Program-made: the position numbers and the translations under genes
Shown here: positions 17,624 through 25,624 of the stretch, one piece after another
Layout of the letters: every line of letters begins with the position of its first letter
How positions within the stretch are numbered: position 1 is the first letter of the stretch
Notes under the pieces: generated by a model
Seen by the model: only the letters and a program-made list of their open reading frames with translations
Database searches by the model: none
Told to the model about the DNA's origin: nothing
Origin: Nitrobacter sp035546855
GTDB taxonomy: Bacteria > Pseudomonadota > Alphaproteobacteria > Rhizobiales > Xanthobacteraceae
Direction: 5' to 3'
Assembly: GCA_035546855.1 (NCBI GenBank)
Contig: DASZVY010000018.1
Span: forward strand, 15,108 to 79,107
Length of the DNA stretch: 64,000 nt

Positions 17624-17949
17624 GATCTTGCCATTCGGGGTGAAACGTCCGGAATTTAGCGGGAAAAGCCTTTAGGTTTGGTATCCTTCGGTGGTCTGTC
17701 CGGTCGGGCTGCCTCTTGATCGGCGCTGTTTCGAGAAAGGGAAGGTAAAGGAATCCCGAATCCGCGAGGTCGTGGGCATCCGGCCCTGCGGCCGTTTCGA
17801 TTCCGTGTGCACAGGCAGCTCGCCCGCCCCACGGTTTGGCAACCTTGCGTGAGGTCGGTCACAGATGCCGGCCGTCCGCCCAAGAGAAGATTTGCCTTTG
17901 TCCGTCGAACCTTCCGCCAGCCCACCCGACACATGATGCGAGACGGCCA
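17624..17949. other. Divergent intergenic region, no gene seen
   Basis: About 325 bases between the diguanylate cyclase (minus) and the second ECF sigma factor (plus). It should hold both promoters. No clear sigma-70 or ECF consensus was found by eye, and no coding frame is supported. Confidence 0.45.
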
Positions 17950-18519
17950 TTGAGCGCGGCCCAGGCGATGTCCGATGAAGTTCTGATCGCCCGCATCGCG
18001 CAAGGCGACCGCCTTGCCATGCAGGTGCTGTATGGACGACACCATGTCAGGGTGTACCGTTTCGGATTGAGGCTCGTGCGGAACGAACAGGTCGCGGAAG
18101 ACCTTATCAGCGAAGTTTTTCTTGATGTCTGGCGTCAGGCCGGCAAGTTCGAGGGCCGCTCCGCTGCCTCCACCTGGTTGCTGGCGATCACGCGATTCAA
18201 GGCCCTGTCCGCCCTGCGCCGCAGGAAGGACGCCGAACTGGACGACGAGACCGCCAATTCGATCGAGGACGGTTCCGACGATCCTGAAGTGACGGTGCAG
18301 AAGAAGGATACGAGTGACGCGCTGCGTAAGTGTCTGACATCGCTGTCTCACGAGCACCGGGAAATTGTCGATCTCGTTTACTACCATGAGAAGTCGGTGG
18401 AAGAGGTCGCCGGGATCGTGGGGATTCCGGAAAACACGGTGAAGACGCGGCTGTTTTATGCGCGGAAGAAATTGGCCGAACTGCTGAAGGCAGCCGGCAT
18501 TGAACGAGGTTGGCCATGA
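17950..18519 (+). CDS. ECF RNA polymerase sigma factor
   Basis: About 189 residues. Region 2 appears in IAQGDRLAMQVLYGRHHVRVYRF and AEDLISEVFLDVWRQAGKFEG, with STWLLAITRFKALSALRRRK; region 4 is CLTSLSHEHREIVDLVYYHEKSVEEVAGIVGIPENTVKTRLFYARKKL in sequence order. The start is uncertain: TTG 17950 gives LSAAQAMSDE, and ATG 17968 gives MSDEVLIARI; neither has a strong ribosome binding site. The anti-sigma gene overlaps its stop by ATGA, so the pair is translationally coupled. The inducing signal is unknown. Confidence 0.88.
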   Translation: MSAAQAMSDEVLIARIAQGDRLAMQVLYGRHHVRVYRFGLRLVRNEQVAEDLISEVFLDVWRQAGKFEGRSAASTWLLAITRFKALSALRRRKDAELDDETANSIEDGSDDPEVTVQKKDTSDALRKCLTSLSHEHREIVDLVYYHEKSVEEVAGIVGIPENTVKTRLFYARKKLAELLKAAGIERGWP

Positions 18520-19223
18520 TTGCCGCGAGCAGGAAAGCCCCTGAGCAGGCGCCGGGAGACATCGAGGCGCTGTTGCCTTGGCACGCCACCGGAACGCTGG
18601 ATGCACGCGATGCGCGCCGCGTCGAGGAGGCGCTGGCCCGCGATCCGGCGCTGGCCCGGCAGTATGCGGCGATCCAGGACGAATATGCAGAGACGGTCGC
18701 TCTCAACGAGAATCTCGGCGCGCCGTCGATCCGCGCGATGCAGAAATTGTTCGCGGCAATCGACGCCGAACCTGCGCAGGCGTCCGCGTCGCCGCGGCGG
18801 CTCTCCGCGCGAGTCTCCCAGTTTTTCGCGAGCCTGCCGCCGCGCACGCTCGCGGCTTCCGCCACGCTCGGCGGGCTGGCGCTGCTGCTGCAGGCCGGCG
18901 TGATCGGCGCGATTCTGGTGAGGGGCGGTGAAACTGCCACGTTCCAGACCGCGTCCTACCGGGCACCGAACGCGCCGTTGACCCGTGGGCTGGAGGCCGC
19001 CGACGCCGGTCCCGTTGCCATCGTGCGGTTTGCGCCGGATGCACGCGTATCCGATATCAACGCACTGCTCGACGCCTATCAGGCCACCATCGTGTCGGCG
19101 TCGAAAGGCGGCCTGTTTCGGTTGCGCTTCGGAAGCAAGCCGACGGCGGCGCGGGACTTCGCCAGTCTGATCGGCAGGTTGCAGAGCGAGAGGATCGTCA
19201 ATCTCGCGGTGCCTGCGAAATAA
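18516..19223 (+). CDS. Anti-sigma factor for the upstream ECF sigma factor
   Basis: 235 residues from ATG 18516, overlapping the sigma-factor stop (ATGA). The N-terminal domain (DIEALLPWHATGTLDARDARRVEEALARDP) has the helical anti-sigma arrangement, without the His-x3-Cys-x2-Cys zinc motif. One membrane helix follows (about residues 107-130, TLAASATLGGLALLLQAGVIGAILV), then an extracytoplasmic domain of about 105 residues (VAIVRFAPDARVSDINALLDAYQATIV), which would sense the signal. The topology is inner membrane with a periplasmic sensor. The role follows from position and topology. Confidence 0.8.
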   Translation: MIAASRKAPEQAPGDIEALLPWHATGTLDARDARRVEEALARDPALARQYAAIQDEYAETVALNENLGAPSIRAMQKLFAAIDAEPAQASASPRRLSARVSQFFASLPPRTLAASATLGGLALLLQAGVIGAILVRGGETATFQTASYRAPNAPLTRGLEAADAGPVAIVRFAPDARVSDINALLDAYQATIVSASKGGLFRLRFGSKPTAARDFASLIGRLQSERIVNLAVPAK

Positions 19224-19489
19224 TCGGCCACCGCAGGCAGGCTCGCGCCGGCATGGAGGCGGGTCGATGAATTCGGGACCGGCGAGGCGGAAAACCCAGG
19301 TGCCGTGACGGCGGCGCGCCAGCAGCGATGGCTCGCCCTGGCGTCAAGGATGGACATGGTCTGTCGATGTGACAACCGGGCATGCGGCAACCGGCGGCGC
19401 GACCCCGGTCGCGCCCGAGGGATTGGCGGGAAATCGTCCGCCCTTCCAGATCGTTAAAAATTCTTCGCCGTCCTTTGAACGTTTGCCGG

Positions 19490-19612
19490 AGAGCCCACGA
19501 CACACGGAGTGTGGGAGCCAAACTCCCCGCGGCTATATTCGGCGCGAGCGCCCATCCACCCCAGCGCCCATATGGCTTGACCCGCCCGGTTGTCCCCCCG
19601 GGCGGGTCTTTG
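19490..19612 (+). ncRNA. Candidate small RNA ending in a strong terminator
   Basis: No protein gene ends at the strong terminator at 19579, the nearest plus-strand stop being about 355 bases upstream. The preceding 90 bases include a small hairpin (cccac...gtggg, 19493-19515) and a TATATT at 19534. The start point is a guess. It could instead be the leader of the 19743 gene with an attenuator. Confidence 0.3.
19579..19612 (+). terminator. Strong Rho-independent terminator without an upstream gene
   Basis: An 11-bp perfect stem (GACCCGCCCGG/CCGGGCGGGTC) is followed by TTT GC. The T-run lies only on the plus-strand side. It sits 130 bases before the TIGR03809-like start codon. Confidence 0.7.
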
Positions 19613-19742
19613 CATTGCCGGCCACCACATTTTTGCCGCGAAGTGCTGGACTTCGCCGAAGTTTTCCACAGAATATCCTGGAGGCATTACCGCTGATTCG
19701 TTCGTTGCGTCTGCGTCCGTTCTCCTCCTTGCGGACTTCTTC

Positions 19743-20216
19743 ATGGCACAACGTCACGACGTCCAGCGTGCCCGGGACATCCTTGCCCGATGGTGCGCGA
19801 TCGCCGAGCAGCGGCTCGATCATCTCACCGAACTCTACGAAACCGGCCGCTGGCGCCGCTACCACTCCGAGACCGCTTTCATGGAGAATCTCCGGGAGGC
19901 AGCCGCCGCGGTCGAAACGTGGCAGGGGCTGGCGCGGCGCGAAGCGACACGCGACAACGCGAAGGTCGACGTGTCCTGGCTCGGGCGGCGCGCCGGGCTG
20001 ATCCTCTCGCTGCGACCCGAGTTCACCACGGACGTTCCGCCGCGTCCGTCCGTGACACAGGAGATGCTGGCGGCAATTCCCCCGCTCATTGCCCCGGCGC
20101 GAGGTGAGCCCCTTGCGGTGCTTGAGGGGTCGACGGACGATGCGCCGATGGTGGAAGCGCCGCGCGATCACCCTCCGGTCGAACAGCGCTACCCGGTGTT
20201 GCATAACGCGTTCTAA
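19743..20216 (+). CDS. TIGR03809 family conserved hypothetical protein
   Basis: 157 residues from ATG 19743. Residues 5-60 are a helical domain (VQRARDILARWCAIAEQRLDHLTELYETGRWRRYH in order), which I recognise as the TIGR03809 family, restricted to Bradyrhizobiaceae and close kin. The rest is Pro/Glu-rich. There is no signal peptide. TIGR03808, whose likely member is 1.8 kb away, has a similar taxonomic range. The function is unknown. Family assignment is from memory of the pattern and not from a search. Confidence 0.7.
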   Translation: MAQRHDVQRARDILARWCAIAEQRLDHLTELYETGRWRRYHSETAFMENLREAAAAVETWQGLARREATRDNAKVDVSWLGRRAGLILSLRPEFTTDVPPRPSVTQEMLAAIPPLIAPARGEPLAVLEGSTDDAPMVEAPRDHPPVEQRYPVLHNAF

Positions 20217-20450
20217 AGCGGGATGAGTTTAGGTTGAACCAACCCGCGCTGTCATTGCGAGCCAACGGTCGGGGCCGCAAGCGCGGTCACGCGCGTCTTC
20301 GCCGCGCATGACGCCGCCCGACGACAGGCTCCGCCAAGCAATCCAGAGCCGCAAGGAAGACCTGGATTGCTTCGTCGCTCAGGGACAACGCTGCGCGTTG
20401 CCCCTGGGCTCCTCGCAATGACGGTGATTCAACCTCATGTCACTCCGCTC
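20217..20450. repeat. Nested intergenic palindromic repeats (family B inside an outer inverted repeat)
   Basis: The inner element runs from tgtcattgcgagcc (20250) to ctcgcaatgacggt (20424) and contains gcaatccag...ctggattgc. The outer arms are agcgggatgagtttaggttg at 20215 and the related inverted sequence ttcaacctcatg...ctccgct ending near 20450. Both types recur in Bradyrhizobiaceae genomes. The remaining 20451-20617 shows no gene and should hold the promoter of the TadG-like gene. Confidence 0.7.
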
Positions 20451-20617
20451 TAAGATCCGAAATCGTCGTCAAGCCAAATCTACGACCTCTCCGTTGGCGA
20501 TAAATTTACGATGTCGCTGCAGAGGGGCCGCAAATAAGCGGAACACCGGGGTCGGTTCACTAATCATATACCGTTCATTCTGCAGTTTCTCCGCCCAGTT
20601 CCAGAAGGAGCGGGCGC

Positions 20618-21988
20618 ATGTTCGGCAAGGCTGGGAATCATTCTCATCCGGACTCTGATCCGGTCACGGCAGCGCGGTGGTGTCGACATCGTTGGCCGAT
20701 TCTCCGGCGTTTCGCCCTGATCGCGCGCGATTTCCACTCCGATCAAAGAGGGAATGTCGCGATCATTTTCACGATCGCATTGCTTCCGCTGCTTGCCTTC
20801 ACTGGCGTCGCCATCGACTATTCCATCGCCAGCAGGATTCGAACAAAAATCCAGGAGGCCCAGGACGGCGCGGTCTTGCTCGCTGTCAGCAAATCAGAGG
20901 TCGGACGCAGCCCCCAGGATGTCCAGCAGGATGCCCTCAAGTTTTTCAACGGCGAATTGACTGCGGCGGGACTGACCGCCCAGATTTCGCTCACGGTGAC
21001 CGACGGCGCCGACGGGCGCACGGCAACTGCCAACTTTACAAGCCCGGTGAAGACGACATTCATGTCCGTTGTCGGCATACCGACGATCATGGTGGGCGAC
21101 AAATCGACCGCGCAACTCTCCAATCCGACCTACATGGATTTCTACCTTCTGCTCGACAACTCCCCCTCGATGGGTGTGGCCGCAACGCCCACAGACGTCG
21201 CGACGATGGTCAATAATACACCGGATCAATGCGCTTTCGCGTGTCATGATCTGTCGAACCCCAACAACTACTACAATCTCGCCAAGAAACTCGGTGTCAC
21301 CACGCGCATCGACGTGGTGCGGCAGGCCGTTCAGCAACTCACGCAGACCGCAACATCGACCGCGTCCGTGCCGAACCAGTTTCGGATGGCAGTTTACACA
21401 TTCGGCTCGTCCTGTGGCATGGCCGGTCCCGCGTCCATTGCGCCGTTGTCCTCGAACATGTCGAGCACGGAGTCCGCAGCCAGCAGCATCGATCTGATGA
21501 CGACCCCCGCACAGAACTACAACAACGATCAATGCACGGACTTCGATGGCATATTGAGTGCAATGAACTCGGTGATTCCGAGTGCGGGCGACGGCACGTC
21601 AACTCAGCCGCAAAAATGGCTGTTCTATGTGTCGGATGGCGTGGCGGATGCCTATTATCCATCCAGTTGCACGCAGCCGACGACGAACGGGCGCTGCCAG
21701 GAACCTTTGACGGTCTCCCAATGCACGGCCATCAAGAAGCGCGGCATCAACATCGCGGTTCTCTATACGACGTATCTCGCGCTGCCGACCAACAGTTGGT
21801 ACAATACCTGGATTGCGCCGTTTAACGCAGGTCCGTACGGGCCGTCGCCGAACAGCAAGATTGCCGCCAACATGGAGAGCTGTGCGTCGCCCGGCTTCTA
21901 TTTTGAAGTCAGCCCGACGCAGGGAATCTCGAGCGCGATGAACGCGCTGTTCCAGAAAGCAGTTCAGAAGGCCCACCTCAGCAGTTGA
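20618..21988 (+). CDS. TadG-like pilus assembly protein with von Willebrand A domain
   Basis: 456 residues; AAGGAG at 20604 fixes ATG 20618. A cytoplasmic lead is followed by the TadE/TadG-type membrane segment (FHSDQRGNVAIIFTIALLPLLAFTGVAIDYS), then a von Willebrand factor A domain with DNSPSM as the DxSxS metal-binding motif (about residue 183) and later FYVSDGVADAY. Such proteins accompany the Flp/Tad pilus and are anchored in the inner membrane with the bulk in the periplasm. No other tad genes are adjacent; an isolated Flp pilin lies at 55476. The actual role may be envelope rather than pilus related. Confidence 0.85.
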   Translation: MFGKAGNHSHPDSDPVTAARWCRHRWPILRRFALIARDFHSDQRGNVAIIFTIALLPLLAFTGVAIDYSIASRIRTKIQEAQDGAVLLAVSKSEVGRSPQDVQQDALKFFNGELTAAGLTAQISLTVTDGADGRTATANFTSPVKTTFMSVVGIPTIMVGDKSTAQLSNPTYMDFYLLLDNSPSMGVAATPTDVATMVNNTPDQCAFACHDLSNPNNYYNLAKKLGVTTRIDVVRQAVQQLTQTATSTASVPNQFRMAVYTFGSSCGMAGPASIAPLSSNMSSTESAASSIDLMTTPAQNYNNDQCTDFDGILSAMNSVIPSAGDGTSTQPQKWLFYVSDGVADAYYPSSCTQPTTNGRCQEPLTVSQCTAIKKRGINIAVLYTTYLALPTNSWYNTWIAPFNAGPYGPSPNSKIAANMESCASPGFYFEVSPTQGISSAMNALFQKAVQKAHLSS

Positions 21989-21992
21989 TCCG

Positions 21993-23363
21993 CTAACGCA
22001 CCGTATTGGCGCCGAGCGCGATCTGCGCGAAGGTCGCCGCGCCATGGACTGTCAGGTCCGGCGTCACGGGCCTTGCGTGATCGAGGCCGACAACCGCGCC
22101 GCGCGGCGCTTCGGCGATGATGTTGCTGGCGACCATCGCTGTTCCGGCGCCATCGGCCACGGACACGCCGATCCCGACGAAGGTCTTTCGGATCACGTTG
22201 CCGGAAACGGCCACGTCGCGCAGATATTTTCCCCAGCCGGCCACCACGCCGAACGACGGCGCGTTCTCGATCACGTTGCCGGTCACGGTCGTATCCGCCT
22301 CGACATAGATGCCGACGCCCGCGTCGTCGTCGGGTGCGGTGCCGACCGGCCGTTTCGGCAGCAGATTGCGGATGATGTTGCCGTGCACCACCGCGAGCCG
22401 TCCACCCTCGTTGAAGTTGCAGACGGAGACGCCGACCGCAGCGCCGTCCACGGTATTGTTGGCGATGACCGCGCCCTGGAAGGCGAACTCGGAATAGAGC
22501 GCCACCTCGCGGACCTCGCTGATGCTGTTGCCGGTGATGTGGATGTTCGCGGCCGAATTGCCGCGCACGGCGGAATAGTCGCAGTTGCTGATGCGGTTGT
22601 TGCTGACGATGACGTTGCCCGCGCGAAAGGCATTGATGGCGTTGCCGTACTGGCCCGATCCGCCGGGGCCGGCCTTGATATTGTCGATGCGATTGCCGGT
22701 GACGATCGTGCCGTCGTCGCCGATCGTGGTGCGCAGGATTTCGATGCCGTTGTCGCTGGCGTCGTGGATGGTGTTGCACGCCACCATGAGCCCGAGCGCG
22801 TCGAACGAGACGATGGCGGTCATCGCGGTCGCCGTGATGATGTTGCCGCTGATGTCGCCCGCGACGTTTTCAAGCCAGATGGCGTTGCGCCCGCTTCCTG
22901 TGATTTCGCAATCCGTGATCCGGACATCGTGTCCGGCAATGCAGTGAACGAGGCCGCGCCGCTCCGGCAGGGCGATGCCGCCGCCGTCGAGGGTGAGATT
23001 GCTGAGCCCGGCATGATCCGCGCCTGCCGCCGACACCAGCGATGCGCCGCCGCCGGTGAATTTGAGCCGGCTCGCGCCGCGTACGCCCACGAGCTGCGAT
23101 CCCCTGGGGAGCTGCAGCATCCCGCTGCGATAGACGCCGGGCGGAAATGCCAGCGGCGCCTGCGCGCGGGCGGCGTCGTCGATTGCGCGCTGCAGGGCGC
23201 GGGTCTGATCGTCAGGCGAATCGGGCCGCACGCCGTAGTGGGTGACGTCGCGCCCGAGCGTGGACGTCAGCGGCGCGGCGCGCGCGGCATCCGACGGAAG
23301 TGCCAGTGCCCCGGCCATGCCGGCGGCGGATGCTCCGATCAGATGACGGCGGCCGATATCCAT
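21993..23363 (-). CDS. TIGR03808 family TAT-secreted right-handed beta-helix protein
   Basis: 456 residues. The N-terminus DIGRRHLIGASAAGMAGALAL is a twin-arginine signal (R5-R6). The mature part begins with a pectate-lyase-like segment (RDVTHYGVRPDSPDDQTRALQRAIDDAA) and continues with about a dozen 22-residue turns such as ISGNIITATAMTAIVSFDA and VTGNRIDNIK, typical of a parallel beta-helix. It matches the TIGR03808 family of TAT-translocated repeat proteins in Bradyrhizobiaceae, whose substrate or role is unknown; polysaccharide binding or cleavage is inferred from the fold only. It converges with the TadG-like gene, 4 bases apart. Confidence 0.85.
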   Translation of the reverse strand: MDIGRRHLIGASAAGMAGALALPSDAARAAPLTSTLGRDVTHYGVRPDSPDDQTRALQRAIDDAARAQAPLAFPPGVYRSGMLQLPRGSQLVGVRGASRLKFTGGGASLVSAAGADHAGLSNLTLDGGGIALPERRGLVHCIAGHDVRITDCEITGSGRNAIWLENVAGDISGNIITATAMTAIVSFDALGLMVACNTIHDASDNGIEILRTTIGDDGTIVTGNRIDNIKAGPGGSGQYGNAINAFRAGNVIVSNNRISNCDYSAVRGNSAANIHITGNSISEVREVALYSEFAFQGAVIANNTVDGAAVGVSVCNFNEGGRLAVVHGNIIRNLLPKRPVGTAPDDDAGVGIYVEADTTVTGNVIENAPSFGVVAGWGKYLRDVAVSGNVIRKTFVGIGVSVADGAGTAMVASNIIAEAPRGAVVGLDHARPVTPDLTVHGAATFAQIALGANTVR

Positions 23364-23460
23364 GTGCGTGGTCCTGCGATGTCCGCTCCAGACGTAACGC
23401 GGAACACGTCTGGGAGAGAGACGAGGCAGGGGCGGCGCGAGGCGATTGTTGGCGGTACGG

Positions 23461-24723
23461 TTAACGTGGCGGCGTGTCGACCACCGGGTTATGCGGCACG
23501 AACAGCCGTCCGCGCTCGACGCCGATCACGATGGCGAGAGCGGCCAGCGTGCACAGGAAGGCGCCGGTCGTGAACGGCAGCATGGTCCCGTTGAAGTCCT
23601 GCCCGATCAGCGCGCCGACGCCGCTGCCGATCAGCGTCGTGATCGAGCCGAACAGCGACGACGCCGTACCGGCGATGTGGCCCTGCGGCTCCATGGCGAG
23701 CGCCGTGAAGTTCGAGAACATCAGGCCGAACGCGAACATGTTGCCGATCGCAAGCACCATGTAGATCGGGAACGACAGCCAGCCTTGCCAGGCTGCCAGC
23801 AGCGTTATCGTCGAGACGGCGAGCGATCCCATCAGCGCCGAGTGCGAGATCACCCGCATGCCGTAGCGGCCGACGATGCGCGAGTTCAGGAAGCCCGCGG
23901 CCGCGATGCCGATGGCGATGGCGGCGAAGGCGAGGGGGAAATAGGGACCGAGATCATAGACTTCGGTGAAAATCTGCTGCGACGAGAACACATAGGCGAA
24001 CACCACGCTCTGGATGCCGCCGGCGGCGAGCGCGTAGCCGATGGTCTGCCGATGGGTGAGGGTCTGGCGGAAGGCGTTGAACACATTGGCCGCGGTCAGC
24101 GGTTTGCGCTTCGCCGCCGGCAGCGTTTCCGGCAGGCGGATCGCGCACCACAGCAGGGACAGCAGGCCATAGACCGTCAGCACCATGAAGATGCCGCGCC
24201 ACTCCGCGAACAGCATGATGGCCTGGCCGACCGAAGGCGCAAGGACAGGAACCGCGATGAAGATCATCATCGCCAGCGACATCACGCTCGCCATGCGCCG
24301 TCCGGCATAGCAGTCGCGCACGATCGACGTGGCGATGACGCGGGTCGCGGAGGTGCCGACGCCTTGCAGCACGCGGGCGAGCAGCATCAATTCGAACGAG
24401 GGCGCGAGCACGGTGAGCAGGCCGGCGGCGCTGTAGAGCAGCATGCCCGCGATCAGCACCGGGCGGCGCCCAAAGCGGTCCGACAGCGGCCCCATGATGA
24501 ACTGGCCCGCGCCGAAGCCGGCCAGATAGACCGAGATCACCTCCTGCACGTGGTTCGGATTGGCGATATCGAAGGTGCTGCGGATGTCCGGCATCGCCGG
24601 CAGCATCATGTCTGTCGCAAACGGGTTGAGCGCCATGATCGCGGCCACGATGGCCACGAATTCAGGGAATCCCATTGGCCGGTGGGTTCGGGAAACCCAT
24701 CCGTCGGCGCTTGTGTCAGTCAT
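23461..24723 (-). CDS. Bcr/CflA family multidrug efflux MFS transporter
   Basis: 420 residues with twelve predicted membrane helices. The motif between helices 2 and 3 is GPLSDRFGRRPVL, and the first helix holds NPFATDMMLPAMPDI, the pattern of the Bcr/CflA (DHA1) drug-proton antiporters. Located in the inner membrane; substrates (bicyclomycin, chloramphenicol or others) cannot be told. It is probably a single-gene unit; the beta-helix gene lies 97 bases downstream and pcp starts 108 bases upstream on the same strand, so co-transcription with pcp is possible. Confidence 0.92.
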   Translation of the reverse strand: MTDTSADGWVSRTHRPMGFPEFVAIVAAIMALNPFATDMMLPAMPDIRSTFDIANPNHVQEVISVYLAGFGAGQFIMGPLSDRFGRRPVLIAGMLLYSAAGLLTVLAPSFELMLLARVLQGVGTSATRVIATSIVRDCYAGRRMASVMSLAMMIFIAVPVLAPSVGQAIMLFAEWRGIFMVLTVYGLLSLLWCAIRLPETLPAAKRKPLTAANVFNAFRQTLTHRQTIGYALAAGGIQSVVFAYVFSSQQIFTEVYDLGPYFPLAFAAIAIGIAAAGFLNSRIVGRYGMRVISHSALMGSLAVSTITLLAAWQGWLSFPIYMVLAIGNMFAFGLMFSNFTALAMEPQGHIAGTASSLFGSITTLIGSGVGALIGQDFNGTMLPFTTGAFLCTLAALAIVIGVERGRLFVPHNPVVDTPPR

Positions 24724-24831
24724 TGATTCGTCTCAGGAAATCAGGAAAACGGACCCAAATATCGTTGCCGATATTGCGATGCACAATCCCCTTTCCGGCA
24801 TGGCTGCTCACCGGAAAACGGTCGCCCGTGT

Positions 24832-25497
24832 TCACATTCCGTCTTGAATTGGAGCGCGCGTTGCCTGACGCGCGGCTTTCACCATCTCCAGCAGCATGGC
24901 TTCGCCGGCATCGACGAGTTGCTCCAGCGTCATGGTGGACCGGCCACGCGCCGCCGTTCCGTCGCGCGCCAGCGGCGGGACATGGATGAAGGCGGCCAGA
25001 GCCGGTCCGCCGGCCTTGCGGGTCGCCTCGATGGCGCGCCAGCTCAGGTAATTGCAGAGGTAACTGCCGGCGTCGCGCGAGGCCCGGGCATCGATGCCGG
25101 TGGCCTGCGCGGCGCGCAGCAGTTTCGGCATGTGCGGGCCGAAGGTCAGCGCATCCGCCGTGCCCGCGATCGCGCTCCTGCGCACGCGGGTGCCGTCGGA
25201 GTCCGGCCAGATCGTCGTCACCGCGTTGCGGGCGCGGGTCTCGATGCGAAGGTAGGGCGTGCGCGCCGCGAGCCCGAACATCAGCAGCGCCTGCGGGCGG
25301 TGAACGGCGAGAAGCCGCGGTAGGTCGCGGTCCACCGTGGCGTAGGCGACGTGGAAGATGTGGGTCGCGACCGTAACGCCGTCGAGCGCCGGTCGGCGCA
25401 GCGCCGCGAGGCGCTTCACCAGCGGCATGGTCGGATTGAATGGCGCGCCCGGAAACGGGCCGAAGCCGGTGATGAGGATGCGGAGTTGTTTCGTCAT
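24832..25497 (-). CDS. pcp: Pyroglutamyl-peptidase I (peptidase C15)
   Basis: 221 residues from ATG 25497. It removes N-terminal pyroglutamate from peptides in the cytoplasm. The opening ILITGFGPFPGAPFNPT and the active-site segments are visible: E86 in RIETRARN, C148 in AGSYLCNYLSW and H172 in FIHVPPL form the Glu-Cys-His triad. The start codon lies in the outer edge of a family A repeat, and no ribosome binding site is seen upstream. A longer frame exists upstream but reads through that repeat. Confidence 0.9.
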   Translation of the reverse strand: MTKQLRILITGFGPFPGAPFNPTMPLVKRLAALRRPALDGVTVATHIFHVAYATVDRDLPRLLAVHRPQALLMFGLAARTPYLRIETRARNAVTTIWPDSDGTRVRRSAIAGTADALTFGPHMPKLLRAAQATGIDARASRDAGSYLCNYLSWRAIEATRKAGGPALAAFIHVPPLARDGTAARGRSTMTLEQLVDAGEAMLLEMVKAARQATRAPIQDGM

Positions 25498-25607
25498 GGC
25501 CGGGCCAAAGCGCGAAGCGCGTCTTCGCGTAGATGTCCCGGCCATCCACGTCTTGCTTTTTGAAAGAGGAAGACGTGGATGTCCGGCACCAGGCCGGGCA
25601 TGACGAA
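25491..25607. repeat. Intergenic palindromic repeat, family A copy 3
   Basis: Runs from tttcgtcatggccggg to ggccgggcatgacgaag, with ccggccatccacgtctt and aagacgtggatgtccgg inside. It fills the space between meaB (stop at 25625) and pcp, both on the minus strand. Its edge supplies the pcp start codon. Confidence 0.8.
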
Positions 25608-25624
25608 GCTGCGCATCGTCCAAC

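Larger units (their letters stand above)
19224..19742. other. Intergenic region holding an orphan terminator
   Basis: About 520 bases between the anti-sigma gene and the TIGR03809-like gene. No coding frame is convincing. It contains a strong plus-strand terminator at 19579-19612 and upstream of it a structured segment that may be a small RNA (see 19490-19612). Confidence 0.55.

Noticed and set aside
22044..23573. 509-codon plus-strand frame opposite the TIGR03808-like gene
   Set aside because: Looks like the antisense of the beta-helix repeats, with periodic Asp/Val/Ala and no start context.
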